Positions 9,118 through 16,415 of a stretch of 50,557 nucleotides of DNA are shown here, in pieces. The stretch's first letter is position 1. Every line of letters begins with the position of its first letter. The position numbers and the translations under genes are program-made. The notes beneath the pieces were generated by a model, which was not told the origin of the DNA, did no database searches, and worked only from the letters and a program-made list of their open reading frames with translations. Origin of the DNA: Clostridiales bacterium (GTDB lineage Bacteria; Bacillota; Clostridia; Christensenellales; UBA1242); NCBI GenBank assembly GCA_015055665.1, contig SVHX01000010.1, positions 1-50,557 on the forward strand, written 5' to 3'.

Positions 9118-9210
9118 TTTTTCTTCATTGTGATAAACATTATAAATTATATGATGAGGTAAATAATGTCTGTATTACTCTCTTGTAGTGTGATACTATA
9201 GGGGTTTGAC

Positions 9211-9239
9211 TTGCACTTTTTCAAATTGATAAAGTGCAA
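9211..9239 (+). promoter_or_regulatory. Operator-like palindrome, copy 1
   Basis: TTGCAC (9211-9216) and its inverse GTGCAA (9234-9239) are separated by 17 bases. A possible -35 box TTGACT (9206-9211) touches its left end, so a bound repressor would block it. Confidence 0.5.
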
Positions 9240-9242
9240 ATT

Positions 9243-9271
9243 TTGCACCTTGTGCGTTACAAAAAGTGCAA
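9243..9271 (+). promoter_or_regulatory. Operator-like palindrome, copy 2
   Basis: TTGCAC (9243-9248), 17 bases, GTGCAA (9266-9271). It has the same geometry as copy 1, exactly 32 bases downstream, or about three helical turns. The spacers differ, so only the half-sites are conserved. Confidence 0.5.
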
Positions 9272-9511
9272 AAATAATTGGTGTTATGAAGCTTATTGGG
9301 TAGGACGTATGTATATTGTAATATTATTTTGTGCTGATTAAGTGTGTCTACAAGTCATATTATGTAATAATTAAAATTTATAAACTTGCACAAAATGCTT
9401 GGAGAGGATAAATTATTGTGTTAAAATAACTTAAATTATTGAATAAAATTGTTCTCGAATCGGTTGTTGTGTGTAATCTAGCATAGATTCGGAAATGAAA
9501 ATGGAGAAAAA

Positions 9512-9946
9512 ATGTTTAATTATTTGTTAACTTTGGAGAGTGTAAGTGATCAAGTAAATAAGATCTTAAATAATTGGGTTGGTCCTTTGTTTATTATGAT
9601 TGGTGCTTGTGGTGGAATATGGGCTGTTGTAATGGGTGTACAATATGCAAGATGTGAGAATGATGCTAAGCGTGCAGAGTTAAAATCTCGTATGGTTAAC
9701 TGTATTATTGGTGTTGTGATTATACTGGTACTAGGCACCTGTTGTATTGGTATTAACTGGGCAGGAGTTGTTAAGATATTTGGATATATTTGGGAAGATA
9801 ATGCGGATTCGTCTGATGATCCTGCACCTCCTAACAATGGCGATGCTAATGATTATAACACTCCTTTAAAACCAATAATTAAGCAGTTTATTCAACCAAT
9901 TATTAAAATTGGTGCTCGTGTTGTACGAAGTATGATTAATAGATAA
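9512..9946 (+). CDS. VirB2/TrbC-like two-helix pilin candidate 2
   Basis: 144 residues; GGAG lies 5 bases before the ATG. Like the preceding protein it starts MFNYLL. It has two hydrophobic helices (VGPLFIMIGACGGIWAVVMG and MVNCIIGVVIILVLGTCCIG) around a charged loop (CENDAKRAELKSR). It differs by a C-terminal extension: an acidic proline/asparagine linker (DSSDDPAPPNNGD) and then an amphipathic basic helix (PIIKQFIQPIIKIGARVVRS). It is probably a second pilin-like or pore subunit of the same secretion system, with its tail reaching another component. It has its own terminator and a ~300-base leader with paired operator-like sites, so its expression is probably separate from pilin 1. Confidence 0.68.
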   Translation: MFNYLLTLESVSDQVNKILNNWVGPLFIMIGACGGIWAVVMGVQYARCENDAKRAELKSRMVNCIIGVVIILVLGTCCIGINWAGVVKIFGYIWEDNADSSDDPAPPNNGDANDYNTPLKPIIKQFIQPIIKIGARVVRSMINR

Positions 9947-9948
9947 CA

Positions 9949-9990
9949 CAAAAAGTGTTGTACGGCTTAGTGCTTGCAACACTTTTTGTT
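9949..9990 (+). terminator. Terminator of pilin-like gene 2
   Basis: CAAAAAGTGTTG pairs perfectly with CAACACTTTTTG around a 16-base loop, directly after the stop codon. Confidence 0.85.
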
Positions 9991-10199
9991 TTCTAAGATG
10001 ACCACGAGTTTTATTCGCGGATGTTTGTTTAAGTAAATATATTAACTCTGTTTAATTTGTGGATATTTATTTGCCCAATATCTGTATGTATTTTGTCTAA
10101 TTATTACCTCGTATCAGTTCTTGCACTTAAATAGGTGATTGACTAAGAGAAATATATTAATATATATTTTAATAACTTTATATAATTCGTTTGTTTTTT

Positions 10200-10227
10200 T
10201 TGTCGAAATAGGGTAAGATAGTATTAA
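10200..10227 (+). promoter_or_regulatory. Probable promoter of the VirB6-like gene
   Basis: TTGTCG, 16 bases, TATTAA. The match is moderate, but it is positioned just ahead of the leader hairpin. Confidence 0.4.
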
Positions 10228-10241
10228 GTGAAAATTTTGTA

Positions 10242-10286
10242 GAGTGTAGAGTATTGTATGTAGGATTGATATACAATTTCGCACTC
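10242..10286 (+). promoter_or_regulatory. Leader hairpin of the VirB6-like gene
   Basis: GAGTG (10242-10246) and ATTGTAT (10253-10259) pair with ATACAAT (10271-10277) and CACTC (10282-10286). This gives a two-part stem with an internal loop, near the expected 5' end of the mRNA. Confidence 0.45.
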
Positions 10287-10316
10287 CACGATTCGAATAT
10301 AGAGATATAGGAGAAA

Positions 10317-12953
10317 ATGGAAGATATGAACGTCTCAATGTTATTAGGATTCTTTGATCCGTTAATTCAGTTAATTGCTAATGCATTAAGTTTTTTGTTG
10401 AAGATTGCGTTAAATTGGCTGCTTGTGCCGTTATTGCAAATAATTATTGTAGCATTACAATATATGCTTAGTGGAATCCTTTATTCTATCGGAACCTTTG
10501 TACTAAGATTGGTTGATTTTATGGAGATATTCTTTAGGGCTCTTGCTGGAATGGAGGGAGGCGTTAATGGACAATCCATTTCCCTTTCGTTAGGTGGACA
10601 GACTGGTGATATACTTATCCAATTAATTTTGAATAAAGAGGTTAAACAGGCTTTTCTATCAATGGTAATTGTGGGATTATTCTTATTGCTTGTAACGACA
10701 GTGTTCCAGATTGTCAAAGTAGAGTATACTACTGAAGGTGCTAAGAATAGCAAAACTCCTATTATTCAGAAAGCTTTTAGAAGTTTGGCAAATTTATTAT
10801 TGCTGCCAGCCCTTGTTGTATTGGGAATTTTCTTTTCAAATTCATTGCTAGGGTTGCTAGATGATGCAACGGCAGGATCTGCCAATGCGACTATATCTGG
10901 TACAATCTTTGTGTGTGCAGCAAGTGAAGCTGCGTACGAAGAACCACTATCACAGGCATGGACTTCAGGCAGTAGTTTGATAGATGTATCAGTTGATTGG
11001 TTGACACGAGGAATTGAAAAGGGATTAACAGACATTTTGCCAAGTAGTAATACTGCTAATGATTCTTCGAAAGGATCATATAAAGCGGTGGAAACGGTGT
11101 CGGGATCTTCTGCGGATGGAGATTTTCAGACCATGACAAAAAAATATTATGACATTCAAGAGGTGAGTAAGTATTATTTTATTCCAAATATCAATTATGT
11201 TGTCATGATATTTGGAGGAGTTGTTGTATTAAAAAGCTTATTCTATGCGTGTTTTGGTTTGATAAATAGGTTGTATAAGTGTGCGTTGTTATTTATTATA
11301 AGTCCAGTAGTTATAGGCATGACTCCTATTAATGAGGGTGGGCTTGGCAAGTGGCGTACCGCATTTATAGGTCAAGTTCTTGCTGCGTATGGAACTGTAA
11401 TGGCTCTTAATCTATTCTTTATAATTCTAAAACCACTACTTTCAATACAGATTACGTTTAATGGCGGAAATTGGACGGATGGACTCCTAACAGATAACTT
11501 TATGACAATGTTATTAAAGGTAGTAGTTGTTATAGCAGGAGTATTGTTAATTGAGAACTTTGCTAAGGATATTGGTGGATACTTTGGAGCGGATGACGCT
11601 ATGGCTAGTGGTAAGGATACTGCTGGTAAGGTTGGCGACACTGTCCGTAAGGGTGTTACAACTGTAGCTGCAGGTGCTGTTGGTATGGCAATGGTTGCCA
11701 AAGGCGGAGTAGGTCTTGCAAAGAAATTAAAAGAGAGTCGAGAACAAAGAAAAGAAGAAAGATCTCATTCTGAAGCGGGTGTAGGTAGGGCTAAATATAA
11801 AGCAACAATGCAAGAGATGAAGAAGCAGGACAAAGAATACAAAAAGAGTGGCGATACCGGTTCAATGCGAAGCAGAAAGCAAAGGCGTGATGCTGCGACT
11901 AGAGCTGCAGAAAATGAAATGGCTAAATATAGAGAAAAGGCTGGAGCGTTTAGATCTATTCAAAGTTTAGATCAAGGAATTGCTGATAAGACTGCAGAAA
12001 ATGAAGAGATTAAGGAACAAATACAAGAGGCTAAAAGTAGAGATGATTTTGATACAGTGCGTGCTTTAGCTCAGAAATACACGGACAATGAGGAAGCTAT
12101 TCAAAAGTCACAAGAAAAGAAAGACGCGGCCGTACAAGCTCTAGGCGGTGAGGGAAGTGACACTTATAAGGATGCTCAAGGTATAGTGGAAGCTGAAGAT
12201 AAGGTGGAAAGAGATCAAACAGCAAGAAAAAATGCAAGAAAAGAGAAGATATCTGCAGTTGGTATGAGAGCTACAAGTACTCTTATGGGGCTTGCACAAC
12301 AAGGTATGAGCAATGCTCCGGGCAAAAAGTGGATTGATTTTGCTAGGAAGGCTGAAACTGATGGCTCTAAGTTGATGGGAGATAACTACGAGGCTGCAAC
12401 TGCTGGTGCAGCAAAAGCTAGAGATGATAGGCTAAAAGGTGTTGGAGAAACTCTTGGTGGCAAGGCAGAGGCTGCGTATACTGCTGCGGGTGCTGCAATA
12501 TTAGCTAACTCAATTGCGGATAGCATGGGACACAAGATGCAACAATCTACAAGAGAGATTAACCAAGAAATAAAGAATCTTGCAGATGTATTGCAAAACA
12601 TGAGTACAGATAAGAGGGAAGATTATTTTGCGGCTAGATTTGATTCTCTTAAGGCGAAAGGTCTTAATATGGAATATGGCGAATTTAAGGCACATGTATT
12701 TGAAGGTGGAAAAATTGAAGGCAACATTAATCAAAAACTTGAATTGTCTGCTGATAAGTTAGGTATGACTTTAGATCCTAAAGATATTGAGAAGGCAGTT
12801 GCAGAGGCTATGAAAAAGGGTGGATCTACTCAGGCTATTGCAGATGCTGTTAAGTCTGTATTTGAGAAAGTTGCTAAAGATGGTAACACTGCATTGCTTA
12901 GCATGCTTACTAAGGTTATTGAAGAGAAGATTAGTCAGCTTGGTAGCAAGTGA
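10317..12953 (+). CDS. TrbL/VirB6-like polytopic T4SS membrane protein with long charged tail
   Basis: 878 residues. The first ~420 residues contain about six to seven hydrophobic segments (e.g. LLKIALNWLLVPLLQIIIVA, AFLSMVIVGLFLLLVTTVF, VVVVIAGVLLIENFAKDIGG). The remainder is hydrophilic, alanine/lysine/glutamate rich and predicted helical, with coiled-coil stretches (KTAENEEIKEQIQEA). This is the plan of TrbL/VirB6, and it resembles the mollicute ICE Mbov_0396-type transmembrane family (from memory). VirB6 proteins form the inner-membrane part of the T4SS channel. The ATG at 10317 has AGGAG only 3 bases upstream; 10326 (spacing 12) is the alternative. It lies between the pilin-like genes and virB4, the expected place, with its own leader and terminator. 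Confidence 0.8.
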   Translation: MEDMNVSMLLGFFDPLIQLIANALSFLLKIALNWLLVPLLQIIIVALQYMLSGILYSIGTFVLRLVDFMEIFFRALAGMEGGVNGQSISLSLGGQTGDILIQLILNKEVKQAFLSMVIVGLFLLLVTTVFQIVKVEYTTEGAKNSKTPIIQKAFRSLANLLLLPALVVLGIFFSNSLLGLLDDATAGSANATISGTIFVCAASEAAYEEPLSQAWTSGSSLIDVSVDWLTRGIEKGLTDILPSSNTANDSSKGSYKAVETVSGSSADGDFQTMTKKYYDIQEVSKYYFIPNINYVVMIFGGVVVLKSLFYACFGLINRLYKCALLFIISPVVIGMTPINEGGLGKWRTAFIGQVLAAYGTVMALNLFFIILKPLLSIQITFNGGNWTDGLLTDNFMTMLLKVVVVIAGVLLIENFAKDIGGYFGADDAMASGKDTAGKVGDTVRKGVTTVAAGAVGMAMVAKGGVGLAKKLKESREQRKEERSHSEAGVGRAKYKATMQEMKKQDKEYKKSGDTGSMRSRKQRRDAATRAAENEMAKYREKAGAFRSIQSLDQGIADKTAENEEIKEQIQEAKSRDDFDTVRALAQKYTDNEEAIQKSQEKKDAAVQALGGEGSDTYKDAQGIVEAEDKVERDQTARKNARKEKISAVGMRATSTLMGLAQQGMSNAPGKKWIDFARKAETDGSKLMGDNYEAATAGAAKARDDRLKGVGETLGGKAEAAYTAAGAAILANSIADSMGHKMQQSTREINQEIKNLADVLQNMSTDKREDYFAARFDSLKAKGLNMEYGEFKAHVFEGGKIEGNINQKLELSADKLGMTLDPKDIEKAVAEAMKKGGSTQAIADAVKSVFEKVAKDGNTALLSMLTKVIEEKISQLGSK

Positions 12954-12975
12954 GGTTAACATTGTAATAATTTAT

Positions 12976-13003
12976 GAGAGGGCGAGAGGCTCTCTCTTTT
13001 TTT
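12976..13003 (+). terminator. Terminator of the VirB6-like gene
   Basis: GAGAG pairs with CTCTC around a short loop. A run of seven T follows, starting about 20 bases after the stop. Confidence 0.75.
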
Positions 13004-13109
13004 GTTTGCTGGGGATTGGGTGTGTTAATATAAAATAATTGGTTGCGGTTATTATATTTTTATGGATAGCTATTGGGGTAGTGGAGAGTTACGGATGGAT
13101 GGTGGTGCT

Positions 13110-13146
13110 GGGCAGGCGGAGTCGCGGAGCGCGGAGTAGTCTGCCC
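13110..13146 (+). repeat. GC-rich hairpin element, copy 1
   Basis: GGGCAG (13110-13115) pairs with CTGCCC (13141-13146). Between them is a 25-base core made of three tandem GCGGAG units (13116, 13124, 13131). The same core, with one extra G, recurs at 16316-16341, enclosed by different but still complementary stem bases. The stem can extend outward through GTG/CAC. It lies upstream of the best virB4 promoter, so it may act as DNA or in a longer transcript. Confidence 0.6.
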
Positions 13147-13202
13147 CCACTGTATGCTGGGTGAAAAAAATAAAAAAATTTGTAAATAATGCGTAAAATG
13201 AT

Positions 13203-13231
13203 TTGGTATATATAAAATATTATTGTATAAT
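13203..13231 (+). promoter_or_regulatory. Promoter of virB4-like gene
   Basis: TTGGTA, 17 bases, perfect TATAAT. Predicted start near 13238 gives a leader of about 220 bases that contains the long hairpin. Confidence 0.65.
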
Positions 13232-13369
13232 ATAACCAAGATAAAATCTGCATACAATGTATAAAGAAAATTAAAAAATAAAAAAATAAAATAAAATTTG
13301 ATTTTCTATACGAAGTTATCCATTGCATACTGATTTTATCTACTCGGAGGAACTATTCTTTGAGGAGGG

Positions 13370-13423
13370 ATAAGTAATATCGTAGAATGGTTGACAACTT
13401 TGACTATTTTACATATTACTTAT
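13370..13423 (+). promoter_or_regulatory. Long leader hairpin before virB4 (possible attenuator)
   Basis: ATAAGTAATAT (13370-13380) pairs with ATATTACTTAT (13413-13423). After a single bulged C, GTAGAATGGT (13382-13391) pairs with ACTATTTTAC (13403-13412) using two G.U pairs. That is 21 base pairs with an 11-base loop. The wobbles fit RNA made from the plus strand, not the minus strand. TTTTTAATTT follows at once, so it may terminate or attenuate transcription. It ends 33 bases before the virB4 start. Confidence 0.6.
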
Positions 13424-13456
13424 TTTTAATTTAAAGGAAAATGGAGAAAAATTAAT

Positions 13457-16144
13457 ATGTTAAGATTTATTCCTCGTAAGACGAAGGTTAAGGTAACATT
13501 ATTTAGAAACTTTACCATTCTTGACTGTGTACTCATGCTTATTGGCCTAGCCATTACAATATTACTAGCTACAACTGCCAATTTCTTCGATTCATTTATG
13601 AATAATCTATATGTTGCACTTGGTTTTGGTGGTTTGTGGTGTGTATTATTGCTTGATATGAACGATGGTGTAAGGGTATATATGAGTCTAGTACTTGCAT
13701 TTAAGTATCTAGCTTACTACAAGTTCTATAGCAAGAAGTCTACTGGTAAGAAAAATATTAAGAATATTATGCCATTTGATGATATTAATACTGACAAATT
13801 CCTTAAGTTTGGTGAGTATTTCGGTATGGTTATAGAGATATTCCCTATGTCGTTTGGATTGCTTACTGAAGAGAAGCAGGACATGACCATTAATGGCTTT
13901 GCAAGTGCTATATCTCGTCTAAACTTAACTCAGAAGATGAGTATACTTAAGACGAAAAAGCCAATGGTACTAGATTCTTTTGCAAGTTACGAGGATTACA
14001 GATACAATACGCTTAATGATATGGCTGATAGAGGTCTATATAATCAGGCGGAGCTTGATAGCCGAAGCCCAGTATTTGAGGAAAGGTTGCAGGCTCTAAG
14101 GTATATGAACGATACCGAGAAAATTATTAAAGACCACTTCTATATGGTTATTTATGATAGGGATAGAGATGCTCTTAACAATACAGTTAATGGTATAGTT
14201 GCTCAATTGGAAAGTTCGGCAACGCCTATCTATACTAAGATAATTGAGGGTGATCAATTATTCGTATTTATGAAGAGTACTTTCTGTCAAGACTTTGACG
14301 AAAGAGAGATAGAGATGCTTAGTCTTAAGGAAAAGCCTGACTGGGTATATCCTGATGAGGTTAAGTTTAATCTAAATAATACCAAGATTGATGGTGAGCT
14401 TTATAGATTCTTTACAATAACAGACTATCCTATTGAAGTTCCTAATGCATGGGCTTATCCATTATTTGCACTAGACGAATCTAAGGTAATGGTTAATATT
14501 ACTCCTATTGATGCATACAAGGCAGAAAAAGACCTAGACAAATCTCTTATGGAGATGGAGATTAAGTTAGGTAAGAATATGCGTAGTAGTCAGCAGATTG
14601 ATGCTCAACAACACGTAGAAACGCTAAGAGAGTTGCTTAAGTCTATTAAGGGATCTAACGAGAACTTGTATAATACATCTATCCATATTTGTGCTAAGGA
14701 ATCGGTTAAGAAGGAAGTTAGAGCGGTACTTAGACAAAATGGTTACAAGTATTCCGAGAACTTTGCTAGGCAAGTAGATGCATTTGTGTCTTTCAACGTA
14801 TCTATGTTAGATACATTGTCTAACGCTAACGGTCGTGGAATTCAGACATCTTCGCTTGCAGCTTGTTTCCCATTTATTTCTACAACTTTGCATGACGAAA
14901 GAGGAATTTATATTGGATACAATCAGTATCCGGTGTTCGCTAATTTCTTTGCACGTAACAACGAAAGAGTTAATAGTAACATGATGATTATCGGTAAGTC
15001 TGGATCGGGAAAATCTTATTGTACTAAGACGCTCCTTACCAACTTTGCGGCAGATAATACCCGTGTATTTATCCTTGACCCAGAGAACGAGTATGAAATA
15101 CTTTGTCATAACCTCGGAGGTAAGATTATTGACGTAGGTAACTCGACTGACGGTATCTTTAATCCGTTCCACATCTATCCATCACTGGAAGCAGAAGAGG
15201 GTGAAAGTAGTGATAGCTTTAACGAACACTTACAGTTTATGGAACAATTTTACCGCTTGATTTTGCCGGGAATTAGTACAGATGCGTTCGAGATGCTTAA
15301 CTCGATAACAGCTGATTTATATAGGCGAAAAGGAATTGATTCGACAACTAACGTAGCTCAACTTGATGCTAGCGATTTTCCAATATTTGATGACCTTATT
15401 GAAATGGTTGATGAAATGATTGAGAACGAGAAGAACGAGTATCACTTGAGGAACTTGCAGACTGTTAGGATGTTTATTGAGAAGTTCGGTACAGGGGGAA
15501 GAAACTCTAACCTTTGGAACGGATTTGCATCTATTCAGACTAACGAAAACTTTGTATGTTTCTCGTTCCGTACACTTGTATCTAACCGTAACGACATCAT
15601 TGCTAATGCTCAGATGTTGCTGGTATTTAAGTATCTAGATAGTGAAATTATCAAGAACAGAGACTTTAACCTTAAGTATTTCTCTGATGTTGAGCTGGAA
15701 GAAGATCACCGAAGAGTAATAGTTGCGGTTGACGAGGCCCACGTGTTCATTAACAAAAAATTCCCTATAGCGCTAGACTTTATGGCTCAGATGGCTAAGC
15801 GTATTAGAAAGTATAATGGTATGCTTATAATCATTACTCAGAACATTAAGGACTTCGTAGGATCGGAAGAAATTGCTCAGCAATCTACGGCGGTTATTAA
15901 TGCGTGTCAGTATTCTATAATAATGTCACTAGCTCCTGCCGATATTAACGACCTTATTACTCTGTATCGTAATGCTGGTGGTATCAACAAAGAAGAGCAA
16001 GACTCTATCGTTACCGCTAGACGTGGACAATGTTTCTTGATTACTGGACCAATGAACCGTACAACAGTGCAGATTGAGGCTCTTAATGTGGCTAAGGATC
16101 TATTCAATAACCCAGATTACTTGAAGGCTAATACTGCGGTTTAA
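13457..16144 (+). CDS. VirB4-type T4SS ATPase with fused N-terminal VirB3/PrgI-like membrane segment
   Basis: 895 residues. The C-terminal motor has Walker A GKSGSGKS (513-520) and Walker B VIVAVDEAHVF (D759, E760), typical of VirB4/TrbE/TraE ATPases that power assembly and substrate transfer. The first ~100 residues carry a basic start (RKTKVKVTLFRNFT), two membrane helices and a KYLAYYKFYSKK end. This is the layout of stand-alone VirB3/PrgI proteins, so a VirB3-VirB4 fusion is likely. The gene order after the pilin and VirB6-like genes matches the mollicute ICE set (Mbov_0397-type ATPase, from memory). GGAG lies 10 bases before the ATG, which is wide. It has its own promoter, a structured leader and a terminator. 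Confidence 0.93.
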   Translation: MLRFIPRKTKVKVTLFRNFTILDCVLMLIGLAITILLATTANFFDSFMNNLYVALGFGGLWCVLLLDMNDGVRVYMSLVLAFKYLAYYKFYSKKSTGKKNIKNIMPFDDINTDKFLKFGEYFGMVIEIFPMSFGLLTEEKQDMTINGFASAISRLNLTQKMSILKTKKPMVLDSFASYEDYRYNTLNDMADRGLYNQAELDSRSPVFEERLQALRYMNDTEKIIKDHFYMVIYDRDRDALNNTVNGIVAQLESSATPIYTKIIEGDQLFVFMKSTFCQDFDEREIEMLSLKEKPDWVYPDEVKFNLNNTKIDGELYRFFTITDYPIEVPNAWAYPLFALDESKVMVNITPIDAYKAEKDLDKSLMEMEIKLGKNMRSSQQIDAQQHVETLRELLKSIKGSNENLYNTSIHICAKESVKKEVRAVLRQNGYKYSENFARQVDAFVSFNVSMLDTLSNANGRGIQTSSLAACFPFISTTLHDERGIYIGYNQYPVFANFFARNNERVNSNMMIIGKSGSGKSYCTKTLLTNFAADNTRVFILDPENEYEILCHNLGGKIIDVGNSTDGIFNPFHIYPSLEAEEGESSDSFNEHLQFMEQFYRLILPGISTDAFEMLNSITADLYRRKGIDSTTNVAQLDASDFPIFDDLIEMVDEMIENEKNEYHLRNLQTVRMFIEKFGTGGRNSNLWNGFASIQTNENFVCFSFRTLVSNRNDIIANAQMLLVFKYLDSEIIKNRDFNLKYFSDVELEEDHRRVIVAVDEAHVFINKKFPIALDFMAQMAKRIRKYNGMLIIITQNIKDFVGSEEIAQQSTAVINACQYSIIMSLAPADINDLITLYRNAGGINKEEQDSIVTARRGQCFLITGPMNRTTVQIEALNVAKDLFNNPDYLKANTAV

Positions 16145-16153
16145 AAGTTTACA

Positions 16154-16186
16154 AATGTCAATGCGATAAGCATTGGCATTTTTTCG
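16154..16186 (+). terminator. Terminator of virB4-like gene
   Basis: AATGTCAATGC pairs with GCATTGGCATT (one G.U) around GATAA and is followed by TTTT, 10 bases after the stop. Confidence 0.85.
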
Positions 16187-16234
16187 TGATAAAATAAATA
16201 ATTTTGGGGATAAATGTTAGTAAAAAATTTGTAT

Positions 16235-16263
16235 TTGACAGTATATTGTGATAAAATAATGAT
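16235..16263 (+). promoter_or_regulatory. Probable promoter of the 1746-residue protein gene
   Basis: Perfect TTGACA (16235-16240), 17 bases, then AATGAT; the -10 match is weak. Transcription would start near 16270, placing the GC-rich element inside the leader. Confidence 0.45.
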
Positions 16264-16302
16264 GTAAGTGTATGCAAATTAAATTATATTTAATTTGGCG
16301 GT

Positions 16303-16376
16303 GCGAGAGGAGCCGGCGGAGTCGCGGGAGCGCGGAGTAGTCGGCGACCGAGCTGATCGAGTATTCGATATCTCGC
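16303..16376 (+). repeat. GC-rich structured element, copy 2
   Basis: The core at 16316-16341 matches the copy at 13116 except for one added G, and is enclosed by GCCG (16312-16315) and CGGC (16342-16345). An outer helix GCGAGA (16303-16308)/TCTCGC (16371-16376) encloses that hairpin and a second one, ATCGA/TCGAT around GTAT. The fold resembles a small three-way-junction RNA. It ends 40 bases before the start codon, within the predicted leader. Confidence 0.6.
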
Positions 16377-16415
16377 CCCATAGCAAAAACGGATAAAAAT
16401 TCTGGGTGGTGCATT

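Larger units (their letters stand above)
9118..9511. other. Long leader/regulatory region before pilin-like gene 2
   Basis: There is no gene here. The region holds two operator-like TTGCAC-N17-GTGCAA sites (9211-9271), a possible promoter overlapping them (TTGACT at 9206-9211), and one more TTGCAC at 9386. The rest is AT-rich without recognisable structure except a short AATCT/AGATT hairpin just ahead of the ribosome binding site. Confidence 0.55.
9991..10316. other. Leader region of the VirB6-like gene
   Basis: No gene is supported. The region holds one TTGCACTT site (10121-10128), a probable promoter at 10200-10227 and a leader hairpin at 10242-10286. The remainder is AT-rich and featureless. 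Confidence 0.5.
13004..13456. other. Long region before virB4 with a GC-rich element and structured leader
   Basis: No gene is supported in about 450 bases. In order the region holds a GC-rich stem element at 13110-13146, a promoter at 13203-13231 and a long G.U-containing hairpin at 13370-13423. GC content in the first element is far above its surroundings. Confidence 0.6.

Noticed and set aside
9211..9271. CRISPR-like repeat array
   Set aside because: Only two units with 6-base conserved half-sites and differing interiors; no cas genes anywhere in the window.
13060..13328. Minus-strand reading frames crossing the GC-rich element
   Set aside because: No start signal and meaningless composition (long Phe/Ile runs); the GC-rich part is better explained by the repeated hairpin.
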